Source: Deltaproteobacteria bacterium
Lineage (GTDB): Bacteria > Desulfobacterota > Binatia > Binatales > Binataceae
Assembly: GCA_021780755.1 (NCBI GenBank)
Contig: JAJXYF010000018.1
Location: 1 to 64,000, forward strand
Length of the DNA: 64,000 nucleotides
Direction: 5' to 3'
The notes beneath the pieces were generated by a model. The model did not search any database. It saw nothing but the letters and a program-made list of their open reading frames with translations, and was not told the DNA's origin. Shown here in pieces: positions 8,857 through 17,249 of this stretch (position 1 is the stretch's first letter; each line of letters starts with the position of its first letter). Both the position numbers and the translations under genes were made by a program.

Positions 8857-10323
8857 ATGACGCAAAATGGCCACGGCGCCGCGCGCGACCTCGTCACCTT
8901 CCGCGACGCTGGCGCGGCGGTCGAGCGTATCGCCGCCATTTACGCCGCAGGCGTGGATGCCATCCGCGGCGCATTCGCGGATCTCATGCGCGGCACGCCG
9001 GCGCCGCCGGCGCGGGCGGTGTACCCTTATCTCGGCATTGCCGTGGGGCGAGCCGATCTTTACGTCGATGCGCGCCACTCATACGGCGTTCTGCTCGAAC
9101 CCGGCGTTTACGGAACGACGCTGACACATCCCGAACTCTTTGGGCGCTACTACCGCGAGCAGATCGATCTGCTGCTCCGGCGCCACGGCGTTCCGGTCGT
9201 GGTCGGCGAGAGCGATCGGCGGATTCCGCTGCCATTTGTAATCGAAGAGAGCGTCACCGATGTGACCGAGACCCACGTGCGCGCTCTGCAGGAGCACTTC
9301 GCGCTGCCGGACTTGAGCGCGACCAGCGATTCGATCGCCAACGGCACCTATCGGCCGGGAACCGACCAGCCTCGGCCGCTTGCCCTTTTCACCGCGGAGC
9401 GGGTTGATTACTCGCTGGCACGCCTGCACCACTATACGGGCACCTCGGCCGAACATTTCCAGAACTTCGTGCTGCTGACGAACTATCAGCGCTATGTTGA
9501 CGAATTCGTCGAATTGGGGCGGGCGCAAGTTGGCAAAGATCGCGAGAACACCGAATTCGTCGAGCCGGAATACCTGATGAACTCCGATAGCGCGCGGGGC
9601 AACCCAGCGGACGCTCCGATACGCACTCCGACGCTGCCTCAGATGCCCGCCTATCACCTCAAGCGCGCCGACGGCGACGGCATTACGCTGGTCAACATAG
9701 GCGTGGGCCCCAGTAACGCGAGAACGATCACGGACCATATCGCCGTCTTGCGGCCGCACTGCTGGCTGATGCTCGGCCACTGTGCCGGCCTGCGGCGAAG
9801 CCAGCTTCTGGGCGACTACGTGCTCGCGCATGGCTACGTGCGCGACGACCATGTGCTCGACGAGGACTTACCCCTCTGGGTGCCAGTGCCGCCGATCGCG
9901 GAGGTGCAGGTGGCGCTGCAGGAGGCAACCGCGATGGTAACCGGGCTTTCCGGCCAGGACCTTAAGACGCGGATGCGCACCGGAACGGTGGCTACCACTG
10001 ATAACCGCAACTGGGAACTTCGCTTCGACCAACTGTTCAAACAGCTTAACCTCAGCCGTGCGATCGCGGTTGACATGGAGTCGGCGACGGTGGCGGCCAA
10101 TGGACTGCGTTTCCGCGTCCCCTACGGCACCCTGCTATGTGTGTCGGATAAGCCGCTCCATGGGGAATTGAAGCTGCGCGGCATGGCGAACGCCTTTTAC
10201 CGCGAGCGGGTCAGCCAGCACTTGCGCATCGGCATCGAGACCATGCGCCTTCTGCGCAAGCAAGGCATCGACCGCCTCCATTCGCGCAAGCTCCGCGGCT
10301 TCGATGAGCCCGCCTTTCGATGA
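8857..10323 (+). CDS. amn: AMP nucleosidase
   Basis: The protein hydrolyses AMP to adenine and ribose-5-phosphate, controlling adenylate pools. The C-terminal half is the nucleoside-phosphorylase fold: 'ITLVNIGVGPSNA', 'LMLGHCAGLRRSQLLGDYVLAHGYVRDDHVLDE' region and 'AVDMESATVAANG', with the ribose-binding Met-Glu. The N-terminal half ('YPYLGIAVGRADLYVDARHSYG') is the AMP-nucleosidase-specific domain. The open frame extends upstream to 8674, overlapping the previous gene. The ATG at 8857 gives 488 residues, close to the usual length (about 480), and starts just before the conserved region, so I choose it. Confidence 0.9.
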   Translation: MTQNGHGAARDLVTFRDAGAAVERIAAIYAAGVDAIRGAFADLMRGTPAPPARAVYPYLGIAVGRADLYVDARHSYGVLLEPGVYGTTLTHPELFGRYYREQIDLLLRRHGVPVVVGESDRRIPLPFVIEESVTDVTETHVRALQEHFALPDLSATSDSIANGTYRPGTDQPRPLALFTAERVDYSLARLHHYTGTSAEHFQNFVLLTNYQRYVDEFVELGRAQVGKDRENTEFVEPEYLMNSDSARGNPADAPIRTPTLPQMPAYHLKRADGDGITLVNIGVGPSNARTITDHIAVLRPHCWLMLGHCAGLRRSQLLGDYVLAHGYVRDDHVLDEDLPLWVPVPPIAEVQVALQEATAMVTGLSGQDLKTRMRTGTVATTDNRNWELRFDQLFKQLNLSRAIAVDMESATVAANGLRFRVPYGTLLCVSDKPLHGELKLRGMANAFYRERVSQHLRIGIETMRLLRKQGIDRLHSRKLRGFDEPAFR

Positions 10324-10598
10324 GCCGTTGGCGGACCGCCTCGCTGAAGAACCTTAGCCGCGCCTCGGGCGAAACGATCGCACTGGTACGAACCGGAAGC
10401 TCAAGAAGACCAGCACGCCGAACGGGAAGTTGGATACCTCGAACACTCAGGGCGAGGCGTCATGGAAGATAATCCGGTCGAACCAGTGATGAAATCGCGC
10501 GTTTATCCGGTTTGGCCGCCCTTGCGCCGAAGCGCATTCTCAAGCCTCGTGCGCGGCCAGCTTTGTCGCTGCGCGAGTATCTATTCCCAGGTAAATAG

Positions 10599-11318
10599 CT
10601 ACTCGATCTCCAGCCGATTGATTACCCGGTTCACCCCAAGCACGCACCAGGCATCCATCTCGGCCATTTCGCTCTCCTTTTCGTTGGCTGCGAGGCCTTC
10701 CAGAGTCACGACGGAGTTTTCGGTCTTGACCCGCATCCTGTCGGCATTGACGAGCGGATCTTTCGCGAGGACGAGATCGACCGCTTCCGCTATTTCGTTG
10801 TCGCCTTCGTCCTGCCGCGGGACGACCTCCAACCCGTTTATCACATCCCGGGCGCCGGGCACCCACCACACAAGCGCGCCCGCCAGGCACTTGTGCGAGA
10901 AGCTCCCAACTTGTCCATTCAGGGTGACCATCGCGTTGTCGACGGACGCCTCGATAAAGCCGAGCGAATTCCGTCGCCGCACCATTTGCGCAACACCCCG
11001 GCTGCTAACGCTTATTCCGCAATTCTCGAACGCCAGCTCTTCGCAAAGCGCGTCGCGCAGGTGATCTCTAATCGCTCCGTCCGTCATTCGTGTGGCGGGA
11101 GCGACGCGCAGGCGATCTATGACCGCCGCGACTCCGGGAACCGCGGCCGCCGCTTCAAGCGCGAGTTTCTTCGCCGCAATGTTCGCGAGTTCCCCTTCGA
11201 CGATCACTGCACCGTCGGCGTCGAGGTTGACCTTCAACGGATACTGGTGCAGGTTTACACGCGGCTCGCGCTCGAGCGCAGCGCGCACTTGCCTGAGTAC
11301 CTCACTGGTGCCGTCCAC
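10599..11318 (-). CDS. Triple BON-domain protein
   Basis: From the GTG at 11318 the protein has about 239 residues with three BON-like modules: about 1-70 ('EVLRQVRAALEREPRVN', 'VIVEGELAN', 'GVAAVIDRLRV'), about 75-165 ('IRDHLRDAL', 'VTLNGQVGSFSHK', 'GARDVINGLEVV') and about 170-239 ('VVTLEGLAANEKE', 'GVNRVINRLEIE'). BON domains bind lipids or membranes in secreted and periplasmic proteins such as OsmY, yet I see no signal peptide, so this copy may be cytosolic. The frame stays open to 11528, but that extension overlaps the GYD gene; GTG 11318 lies 14 nt after that gene's stop with 'gggacaagg' upstream. It is the last gene of a minus-strand group. Confidence 0.75.
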   Translation of the reverse strand: MDGTSEVLRQVRAALEREPRVNLHQYPLKVNLDADGAVIVEGELANIAAKKLALEAAAAVPGVAAVIDRLRVAPATRMTDGAIRDHLRDALCEELAFENCGISVSSRGVAQMVRRRNSLGFIEASVDNAMVTLNGQVGSFSHKCLAGALVWWVPGARDVINGLEVVPRQDEGDNEIAEAVDLVLAKDPLVNADRMRVKTENSVVTLEGLAANEKESEMAEMDAWCVLGVNRVINRLEIE

Positions 11319-11332
11319 TTTGGTCCTTGTCC

Positions 11333-11632
11333 CTACTTCAGAGTTTTTGCCATCTCGGCAAATCGGTCCCAAGCAGTGGCAACCCAGGTTTCCGTGGTCG
11401 CATGACCGAAGGATCGAACCAGCAGCGCGACCTTCGTCGCCGTATCGACATCTGGCGCCTCGAATATATCCAGGTAGTCGCAGGGACCGAGCACTGCATA
11501 GTTGCCCAGCCACTTGACGCCGGGGCATTCGCCGCGAATGCGATCCTCGACCTGTTTATTGAGATCGGCAACCGACCCGGGACGGGTTAATGCCTCTGGA
11601 GAGAGCTTGGTCATCATCACGTAGGTAGACAT
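11333..11632 (-). CDS. GYD-domain protein
   Basis: The 99-residue protein starts 'MSTYVMMTKLSPE', contains 'GDYLDIFEAPD'-like 'GPCDYLDIFEAPD' (about residues 49-61) and ends with a short helix. This is the ferredoxin-like GYD family of small cytosolic proteins, named for a Gly-Tyr-Asp motif that here reads C-D-Y. The biochemical role of the family is not known. It is followed 14 nt later by the BON-domain gene, so the two are cotranscribed. Confidence 0.8.
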   Translation of the reverse strand: MSTYVMMTKLSPEALTRPGSVADLNKQVEDRIRGECPGVKWLGNYAVLGPCDYLDIFEAPDVDTATKVALLVRSFGHATTETWVATAWDRFAEMAKTLK

Positions 11633-11842
11633 TGCCGCGACCTCCTGCGAACGAGATTGTTTACGCGAGACCCGCCCATCACCCCGTCATGGCGCCACGG
11701 TGCTAATGCTCCCGTCGGACGCCCTCCATTGCTTTTGATAAAGATCGACGCAAAGGTTGCGCCATAAATCCGTCAAATCCGCTCGCGGATTTCGCGGCCG
11801 CATTAGGCCAGGCGTCCTAGGCTGCTAATTCTGACGACCCCC

Positions 11843-12838
11843 CTATCGGTCGATGCGAATTTCGAGGGCGCATTCAGCTTCGTGCCATTCTGTACGAGTG
11901 CCGAATTTTACGCACAGGGACGCCATCTTGAGTACGATTTCCCTGCTTTGGCGCCCACGCGCAAGACGAGCCTGACACCCGGCGATCACCGTCGGAAAAA
12001 GTGTCAGCCCCGATATCCGCCCATGCTTGACGTGAACCAAAAAGATGAATGATTCGTCGTTCCGCTCAACTTCGTCCACCGCATAGTCGTCGATGAAGTT
12101 GCCGGCGCAGTAAATGATGGGTCGTCCCCGATAAAGTTCAATTCCCTGGAAGACGTGCCCTGAGTGGCCGAAAATGAGGTCGGCGCCAGCATCTACCAGC
12201 AGGCGCCCGAACTTGACGTGAGCGGCGAGCGGTTCGTAGCCCCAATTTGGTCCCCAATGCCCTGAAACAACCAGGATCTCGACCTTCTTCCTGACCCTGG
12301 AAATGGTGTCAAGTAGCAAGCCTGCCCGTTCGTCGCGCCCATCGATGGGCAGATAGAAGATTCCGGGATGGGCTGCGGCGGCTTCCCATTCCGGCTGATT
12401 ATCAGTGAATGCAATTACACCTATCTTCGCGCCCTTTACCTCGGATATCGCCGGCTTGATAGCTGCGTCGAGGTCACGTCCCGCTCCAGCATGCTTGACT
12501 CCCGCCCGGTCAAGGACTTTGAGTGTTTCAAACAGCCCTTCGTAGTCGAAATCGAGCACGTGATTATTGGCCAGCGCTACAGCATCTATCTGAGCCGCCT
12601 GAAGCACCGCGACATTTTTCGCATCCGAGGCGAAGTGAAAGACCTTTTCCGTGCGAGACCAGGGAGTGCCGCGATCGGAAATCGCGCATTCAAGATTGCA
12701 CATACGCCAATCGCTGTTGCGAAACAGAAGCTTGGTGTCGCCCCATGGATATTGAGGCGGGACTTCTCTCAGCAGGTGGTTGACCTGCCGCCCGAGCATC
12801 ACGTCCCCAACGAATAGCAGTCGAATCTCGGTTTCCAC
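11843..12838 (-). CDS. CapA/PgsA-family metallophosphatase-like protein
   Basis: The 331-residue protein begins 'IRLLFVGDVMLGRQV' (metal-binding D), then 'DWRMCNLECAISD', 'ALANNHVLDFDYEG' (NNH), 'VVSGHWGPNWGYEP' and 'GADLIFGHSGHVFQGIE'. These are the five blocks of the CapA calcineurin-like phosphoesterase family, whose named members take part in poly-gamma-glutamate capsule synthesis. No signal peptide or membrane anchor is visible, unlike capsule-type CapA, and no capB/capC lie nearby, so a capsule role is doubtful. It starts 22 nt after the RtcB stop, in the same transcript. Confidence 0.85.
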   Translation of the reverse strand: METEIRLLFVGDVMLGRQVNHLLREVPPQYPWGDTKLLFRNSDWRMCNLECAISDRGTPWSRTEKVFHFASDAKNVAVLQAAQIDAVALANNHVLDFDYEGLFETLKVLDRAGVKHAGAGRDLDAAIKPAISEVKGAKIGVIAFTDNQPEWEAAAAHPGIFYLPIDGRDERAGLLLDTISRVRKKVEILVVSGHWGPNWGYEPLAAHVKFGRLLVDAGADLIFGHSGHVFQGIELYRGRPIIYCAGNFIDDYAVDEVERNDESFIFLVHVKHGRISGLTLFPTVIAGCQARLARGRQSREIVLKMASLCVKFGTRTEWHEAECALEIRIDR

Positions 12839-12860
12839 CTGGAATCGAGTCGGGCGCGAG

Positions 12861-14297
12861 TCAACCCTTAATGACCGCGAAGGGCTTGAGTCGCGCGACC
12901 TTCCGGCTCACACCCGCCGCTTCCATCACTTCGACCACTTCGGCGACATCTTTGTATGCGGCCGGCATCTCTTCGGCGACCGACGCGCGACCGCGCGCTC
13001 TGACGGTGACGCCCCTCGCGGCTAATTCCGAATAAAGATCTCGATTCCCGGCTTCGCGCTTGGCCCGCGCACGACTCATAACGCGGCCCGCTCCATGACA
13101 GCTTGATCCGAATGTCTCGCGCATGGCGCGCGCCTGTCCAACCAGCAGAAACGAGTACCGCCCCATGTCGCCGGGAATCAGAACCGGCTGACCAAGGTCA
13201 CGGACTGCCGCGGGAATCGACGGATGGCCGGGGCCGAAGGCGCGCGTCGCGCCTTTGCGATGGACGCACAAGAGCCGGCGCTTGTCGTCCACGACGTGCT
13301 CCTCGAATTTCGCGATGTTGTGGCAAACGTCATAGATGAGCGCAAACCCAAGATCTTTTGGACCGATGGCCAGCGTCTGCATGAAGGCGCGCTCCGCGAG
13401 ATTCATCATGATCTGCCGATTGCACCAGGCGAAATTCGCCGCCGCCATCATCGCGCCCAGATACGCCCTGCCTTCCGGCGATTTGATCGGAACCGCCGCG
13501 AGCTGCCGGTCCGGCAGATGAATCCCGTATCGCGCCATCGCGGCACCGATTATGCGCAGGTGATCATCACAGGTCTGATGGCCCAGTCCCCGCGAGCCGG
13601 AATGAATCAGCACATTGACCTGCCCCAGCTCCAGGCCGAGCGCACTCGCTACCTCGCCATCATAGATTTCGTCGATTCGGCTGCATTCGAGAAAGTGATT
13701 GCCCGAGCCGAGCGTGCCGAGCTGCCGGCGTCCACGCAGCAGCGCCCGCTCCGTGACGGCGTCGGGATCCGCCCCGGCGAATCGACCGTTTTCCTCGGTA
13801 TGTTCGAGATCGGCCGCGGTCGCGTAACCCTGAGCCTTCGCCCAATTCGCACCGTCACGCAGCACGCGCTTCAACTCGGGTATCTCGAGGCCGGGAATCG
13901 CGCCCTCCGAACCCACGCCGGCCGGTATCGCATCATAGAGCGCGTCGGCGATTTGCGCGATGCGATCGCCGATATCGGCGAACCGCAGCCTGGTCCGAAT
14001 CAGCCGCACGCCGCAGTTGATGTCGTAACCAACGCCGCCCGGCGAGACGACGCCTTCTTCCGCATCGATCGCGGCGACGCCGCCAATCGGAAATCCGTAA
14101 CCCCAGTGAATGTCAGGCATCGCGAGCGAGTAGCCGACGATCCCAGGCAGGCAGGCGACGTTGGCGACCTGCGTAAGCGCAGGATCATCGCGCAGCTCAT
14201 TGATCATGCGCTCGCTGGCGTAAATTCGCCCGGGCACACGCATCTCGCCGAAGCGGGGAATCTCCCACAGGTAATCGTGAACTCGCAGCAGGTCCAT
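12861..14297 (-). CDS. rtcB: RtcB RNA-splicing ligase
   Basis: RtcB joins RNA 2',3'-cyclic phosphate or 3'-phosphate ends to 5'-OH ends using GTP and Mn2+. The family signatures are clear: 'VGYDINCGVRLIRT' (Cys metal ligand), 'GTLGSGNHFLE', 'HSGSRGLGHQ', 'GDMGRYSFL' and the guanylylation-site region 'SCHGAGRVMSR'. I start at the ATG 14297 ('MDLLRVHDYLWEIP'), which matches the family N-terminus, rather than the TTG at 14306. The archease gene lies 122 nt upstream on the same strand; archease is the known activator of RtcB. Length (478) is normal for the family. Confidence 0.95.
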   Translation of the reverse strand: MDLLRVHDYLWEIPRFGEMRVPGRIYASERMINELRDDPALTQVANVACLPGIVGYSLAMPDIHWGYGFPIGGVAAIDAEEGVVSPGGVGYDINCGVRLIRTRLRFADIGDRIAQIADALYDAIPAGVGSEGAIPGLEIPELKRVLRDGANWAKAQGYATAADLEHTEENGRFAGADPDAVTERALLRGRRQLGTLGSGNHFLECSRIDEIYDGEVASALGLELGQVNVLIHSGSRGLGHQTCDDHLRIIGAAMARYGIHLPDRQLAAVPIKSPEGRAYLGAMMAAANFAWCNRQIMMNLAERAFMQTLAIGPKDLGFALIYDVCHNIAKFEEHVVDDKRRLLCVHRKGATRAFGPGHPSIPAAVRDLGQPVLIPGDMGRYSFLLVGQARAMRETFGSSCHGAGRVMSRARAKREAGNRDLYSELAARGVTVRARGRASVAEEMPAAYKDVAEVVEVMEAAGVSRKVARLKPFAVIKG

Positions 14298-14419
14298 TGG
14301 TCTCAATATCCAGGCGCGAAGGGTGCCGGTTGGCCAATCTGTTTGGCACTACCGCGCCGATCTCTTTCACGCACCGCAAGATGCGATCCAATCCGGGCAG
14401 CCAAATGCTCTGATCCGGC

Positions 14420-14854
14420 TCAAACATCAAAAATTACGCGTGAACGCCACCCGTCGGCTGAGTTCTCAACCACCAGTTGATGGTAGGTGACAGCTTTGAT
14501 TTCTCCGCGAAATACGTGGCGCGTCGGGTCGAAAGGTTCGCCTCGAAGCGTCACTCGGAGAGCCCGGTCGGCCTCCTCCTTGACCGAAGCGTCGCGCCAG
14601 ATGAACCCCTCTACCGTGAAAAGAGCAAGCAGTTCCGTGAGCAGGTCATGCATGAGATCGAGATCGGCTTCGGCCTCCACTATGATCTCGCGCTGCTCGA
14701 TCGCCGTGACTCTTGCCCTTTCGACTAACAGCGAAGCAAGGGCAATCGCGGCTCGGCGGAACAACTCAGCCCGAGTAGGAGCGGCCAACTCGATACCAAG
14801 ATCGCCGGTGTGCTCGAACTCGCGGAATAGAGTGGCATCTTCATTCTGCGTCAT
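14420..14854 (-). CDS. Archease, RtcB activator
   Basis: The 144-residue protein contains 'FEHTGDLGIEL' (the archease 'HTaD' signature; this copy has Gly-Asp), the central 'LMHDLLTELLALF' helix and the C-terminal 'VTYHQL' strand. These features identify the archease (DUF101) family. Archease speeds multiple turnover of the ligase RtcB and broadens nucleotide use. The open frame runs upstream to 15058, but the ATG at 14854 fits the family's usual length (about 140). The rtcB gene follows immediately, the standard arrangement. A small ORF overlaps its start by 14 nt. Confidence 0.92.
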   Translation of the reverse strand: MTQNEDATLFREFEHTGDLGIELAAPTRAELFRRAAIALASLLVERARVTAIEQREIIVEAEADLDLMHDLLTELLALFTVEGFIWRDASVKEEADRALRVTLRGEPFDPTRHVFRGEIKAVTYHQLVVENSADGWRSRVIFDV

Positions 14855-15074
14855 CGTCGTTCGCGGACTCCCACACCTTGGCCGTCTCCGGATCCGCGGA
14901 CTTGGAGGGCATGATCTTGTCGCCATCGGATGAGCGAGTTTGACGGGTGTTCGGAGTATTCTGCGAAACCGTTCCAAATGGCAACACGCCTTGATTAAGG
15001 AATGGTGCGATCGGATACATAGTGCCGATGATGATTCCGCCCGCCGGAATCCCCGCATATATCCTGTATGGCAA
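14841..15074 (-). CDS. Small ORF overlapping the archease start
   Basis: This 77-codon frame begins with TTG after 'aaagg' and ends in 'ANDDDAE', its stop overlapping the archease ATG by 14 nt. The N-terminus is hydrophobic and glycine-rich ('GIPAGGIIIGTMYPIAPFL') and the C-terminal half polar. I do not recognise it. The overlap is consistent with translational coupling, but the non-ATG start and short length mean it could be chance. Confidence 0.35.
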   Translation of the reverse strand: MPYRIYAGIPAGGIIIGTMYPIAPFLNQGVLPFGTVSQNTPNTRQTRSSDGDKIMPSKSADPETAKVWESANDDDAE

Positions 15075-15164
15075 GTTCTACCTTTGCTTTGTGCGCGGCA
15101 TCCGAATCATCGAAGAGGGCGATCCGCAGGTCAGCCGAACCGGTCAATGAGAGGCGGAGCGACG

Positions 15165-16034
15165 ATGGATTACCGCAAGCGATTCATGGTGGAACCCGGC
15201 GCCAAGGTGCGCCTCGGCAAAATTGATCCATCGTTCAGCGACAGTCGCAAATCGCCGAAGAAGGCGGCCGCGGAAATACAGAACCATGTCGATCGGATGG
15301 CCAGGCTGCAGTATCTGCTGTACGCCGACGGCAGCCAGTCGCTACTCGTCGTGCTGCAGGCGATCGACGCCGGCGGCAAGGACGGGGTCGTGCGCCACGT
15401 CTTCAGCGCGATGAATCCGCAGGGCACCTCCGTGTTCGGGTTCAAACAGCCGAGCCGGCTGGAAGCGGCGCACGATTTTTTGTGGCGCGTGCATCTACGG
15501 ACGCCGGCCAAAGGCGAAGTCGTAATTTTCAACCGCTCGCATTATGAGGACGTGCTGATCGTGCGCGTGCACAAGCAGGTCCCGAAGGCGGTGTGGTCGA
15601 AGCGCTACGACCTCATCAACGACTTCGAGAAAACGCTCGTCGAGAACGGCACGCGCATCCTCAAGTTCTATCTGCACATCAGCCCCGCGGAGCAACTCGC
15701 GCGCTTCAAGCAGCGGCTCGACGACCCCGCGCGACATTGGAAAATCAGCGAGGCCGACTACTCGGAGCGCAAGCTGTGGACGGATTACACCGAGGCGTTC
15801 GAGGAGGCGCTCGAAAGGACCAGCACCAGGCATGCGCCGTGGTTTGTGATCCCGTCGAATCACAAGTGGTTCCGCAACCTGGCGATCTCGGCAATCGTCG
15901 CCGACACGCTGGACGACATGAAGCTGAAGCTGCCCCCGACGCAGGTGGACATCGCGGAAATTCGCCGCAAGTATCACGCGGCGGCGGCGCGGCAGGGCCG
16001 CCTTGGTCACAAGCGGAGCGGTCATCGCGCGTGA
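15165..16034 (+). CDS. Polyphosphate kinase 2 family protein
   Basis: The protein carries the PPK2 core: Walker A-type 'IDAGGKDG' (about residue 67), Walker B region 'VVIFNRSHYEDVLI' and the basic lid 'FKQRLDDPARHWKIS'. PPK2 enzymes transfer phosphate between polyphosphate and nucleoside di- or monophosphates; this single-domain 289-residue form could phosphorylate NDP or NMP, and the class cannot be settled by eye. The ATG at 15165 follows 'gaggcggag'; an in-frame ATG at 15147 would add six residues. It lies on the opposite strand from the RtcB group and is divergent from the small ORF. Confidence 0.9.
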   Translation: MDYRKRFMVEPGAKVRLGKIDPSFSDSRKSPKKAAAEIQNHVDRMARLQYLLYADGSQSLLVVLQAIDAGGKDGVVRHVFSAMNPQGTSVFGFKQPSRLEAAHDFLWRVHLRTPAKGEVVIFNRSHYEDVLIVRVHKQVPKAVWSKRYDLINDFEKTLVENGTRILKFYLHISPAEQLARFKQRLDDPARHWKISEADYSERKLWTDYTEAFEEALERTSTRHAPWFVIPSNHKWFRNLAISAIVADTLDDMKLKLPPTQVDIAEIRRKYHAAAARQGRLGHKRSGHRA

Positions 16035-16180
16035 ATTAGACGGGATTCACCCGCGGGTGGACCGCCGAATCCGCGTGCTTTGCAGACCGTTGACCATTGG
16101 CGGTAAAGTGCGAACAGTCGCGGCGCGGCAAATCGGCAGGACGCGGCCAGCTCTAGCACCAGCTCTGGAGGCGGGAACAA

Positions 16181-17179
16181 ATGGAATATCGCCAATTCGG
16201 CCAGACCGGCATGCAAATCTCAGCGATCGGCTTCGGCTGTTGGGAGATCGGCGGCGGTTACGGCAGCATCGAGGAAACTGAGTTCATCAAAGCGATCAAT
16301 CGCGCGCTTGACGTCGGCATCAACAGCTTCGACACGGCCGAGGCTTACGGCTTCGGCGCCTCGGAGAAGTCGCTCGCCAAGGCGCTCGGCGCGCGCCGCA
16401 AGGAAGCGATCATCACGACCAAGTTCGGCGTCGGCTATCCGAAGGCGACGAATTATCGCGACAGCAGCCGCCAGCGCGTGATGGAATCAATCGAGAAAAG
16501 CCTGAAGGCGCTCGAGACCGATTACGTCGATGTCTATCTGATTCATTGGCCCGACCGCAGCATCCCGTTCGAGGAGCCGATGCGTGCGCTCGACGATCTC
16601 GTCAAGCAGGGCAAGGCCCGCGCGGTCGGCCTCTCGAACTTTCAGCTCAGCGAAATCGAGACCTGCATGAAGGCGCGCCGCGTCGACGTCGTGCAGTACT
16701 GCTGGAACATGTTCGACCGGCGCATGCAGAAAGAGATCTTCCCGTACTGTCGCGAGAACAACATCGGGGTGATGGCCTACGGGTCGCTCGCCTACGGAAT
16801 GCTCACCGGCACCTTCAACGAGGAGATGACCTTCGACAAGGGCGACTGGCGCTCGAAACGCGGGCAGTTGCTGAATATCAACCTCTTTCAGCATCTGTTC
16901 GGTCCCGATCATTTCCTCAAGAATCTGCGCGCGGTCGAGGAGTTGAAGGCGATGGCGAAGCGCTACGGCAAGAGTCTGCCCCAATTCGCCCTGCGCTGGA
17001 CGCTTTCCAATCCGGTGGTCAGCACCGCCCTGGTGGGCTGTCGCGGCCCCAAGGAAGTTGACGACAATGTCGGTGCGCTGGGTTGGTCGATCTCGGACGC
17101 GGACATGAAGGAAATCGAGGCGATCTTCGCCCGCCACGGCGCGGTCACGATGCCGGAAGTCTGGCTGGAGACTATCTAG
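16181..17179 (+). CDS. Aldo/keto reductase
   Basis: The 332-residue TIM-barrel protein shows the aldo/keto reductase tetrad: Asp-Tyr in 'DTAEAYGFGASE' (about residues 49-60), Lys in 'ITTKFGV' and His in 'VYLIHWPDRS'. Also visible are 'VGLSNFQLSEIE', 'VVQYCWNMFDRR' and the C-terminal NADPH-binding 'TALVGCRGPKEVDDN'. It reduces aldehydes or ketones with NADPH. It precedes two amidohydrolase genes on the same strand (70 nt gap), so the three may be one transcript. The substrate is not apparent. Confidence 0.9.
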   Translation: MEYRQFGQTGMQISAIGFGCWEIGGGYGSIEETEFIKAINRALDVGINSFDTAEAYGFGASEKSLAKALGARRKEAIITTKFGVGYPKATNYRDSSRQRVMESIEKSLKALETDYVDVYLIHWPDRSIPFEEPMRALDDLVKQGKARAVGLSNFQLSEIETCMKARRVDVVQYCWNMFDRRMQKEIFPYCRENNIGVMAYGSLAYGMLTGTFNEEMTFDKGDWRSKRGQLLNINLFQHLFGPDHFLKNLRAVEELKAMAKRYGKSLPQFALRWTLSNPVVSTALVGCRGPKEVDDNVGALGWSISDADMKEIEAIFARHGAVTMPEVWLETI

Positions 17180-17249
17180 CGGCGACTCGCTAGAATCAGC
17201 TTCGCAACCGAGTACGCGAAGTATTGAAGTATTACGGAGGACAGACCTC

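Noticed and set aside
11843..12838. CapA-like gene as evidence for a poly-gamma-glutamate capsule
   Set aside because: No capB, capC or capE genes nearby and no signal peptide or anchor, so capsule synthesis is not supported.
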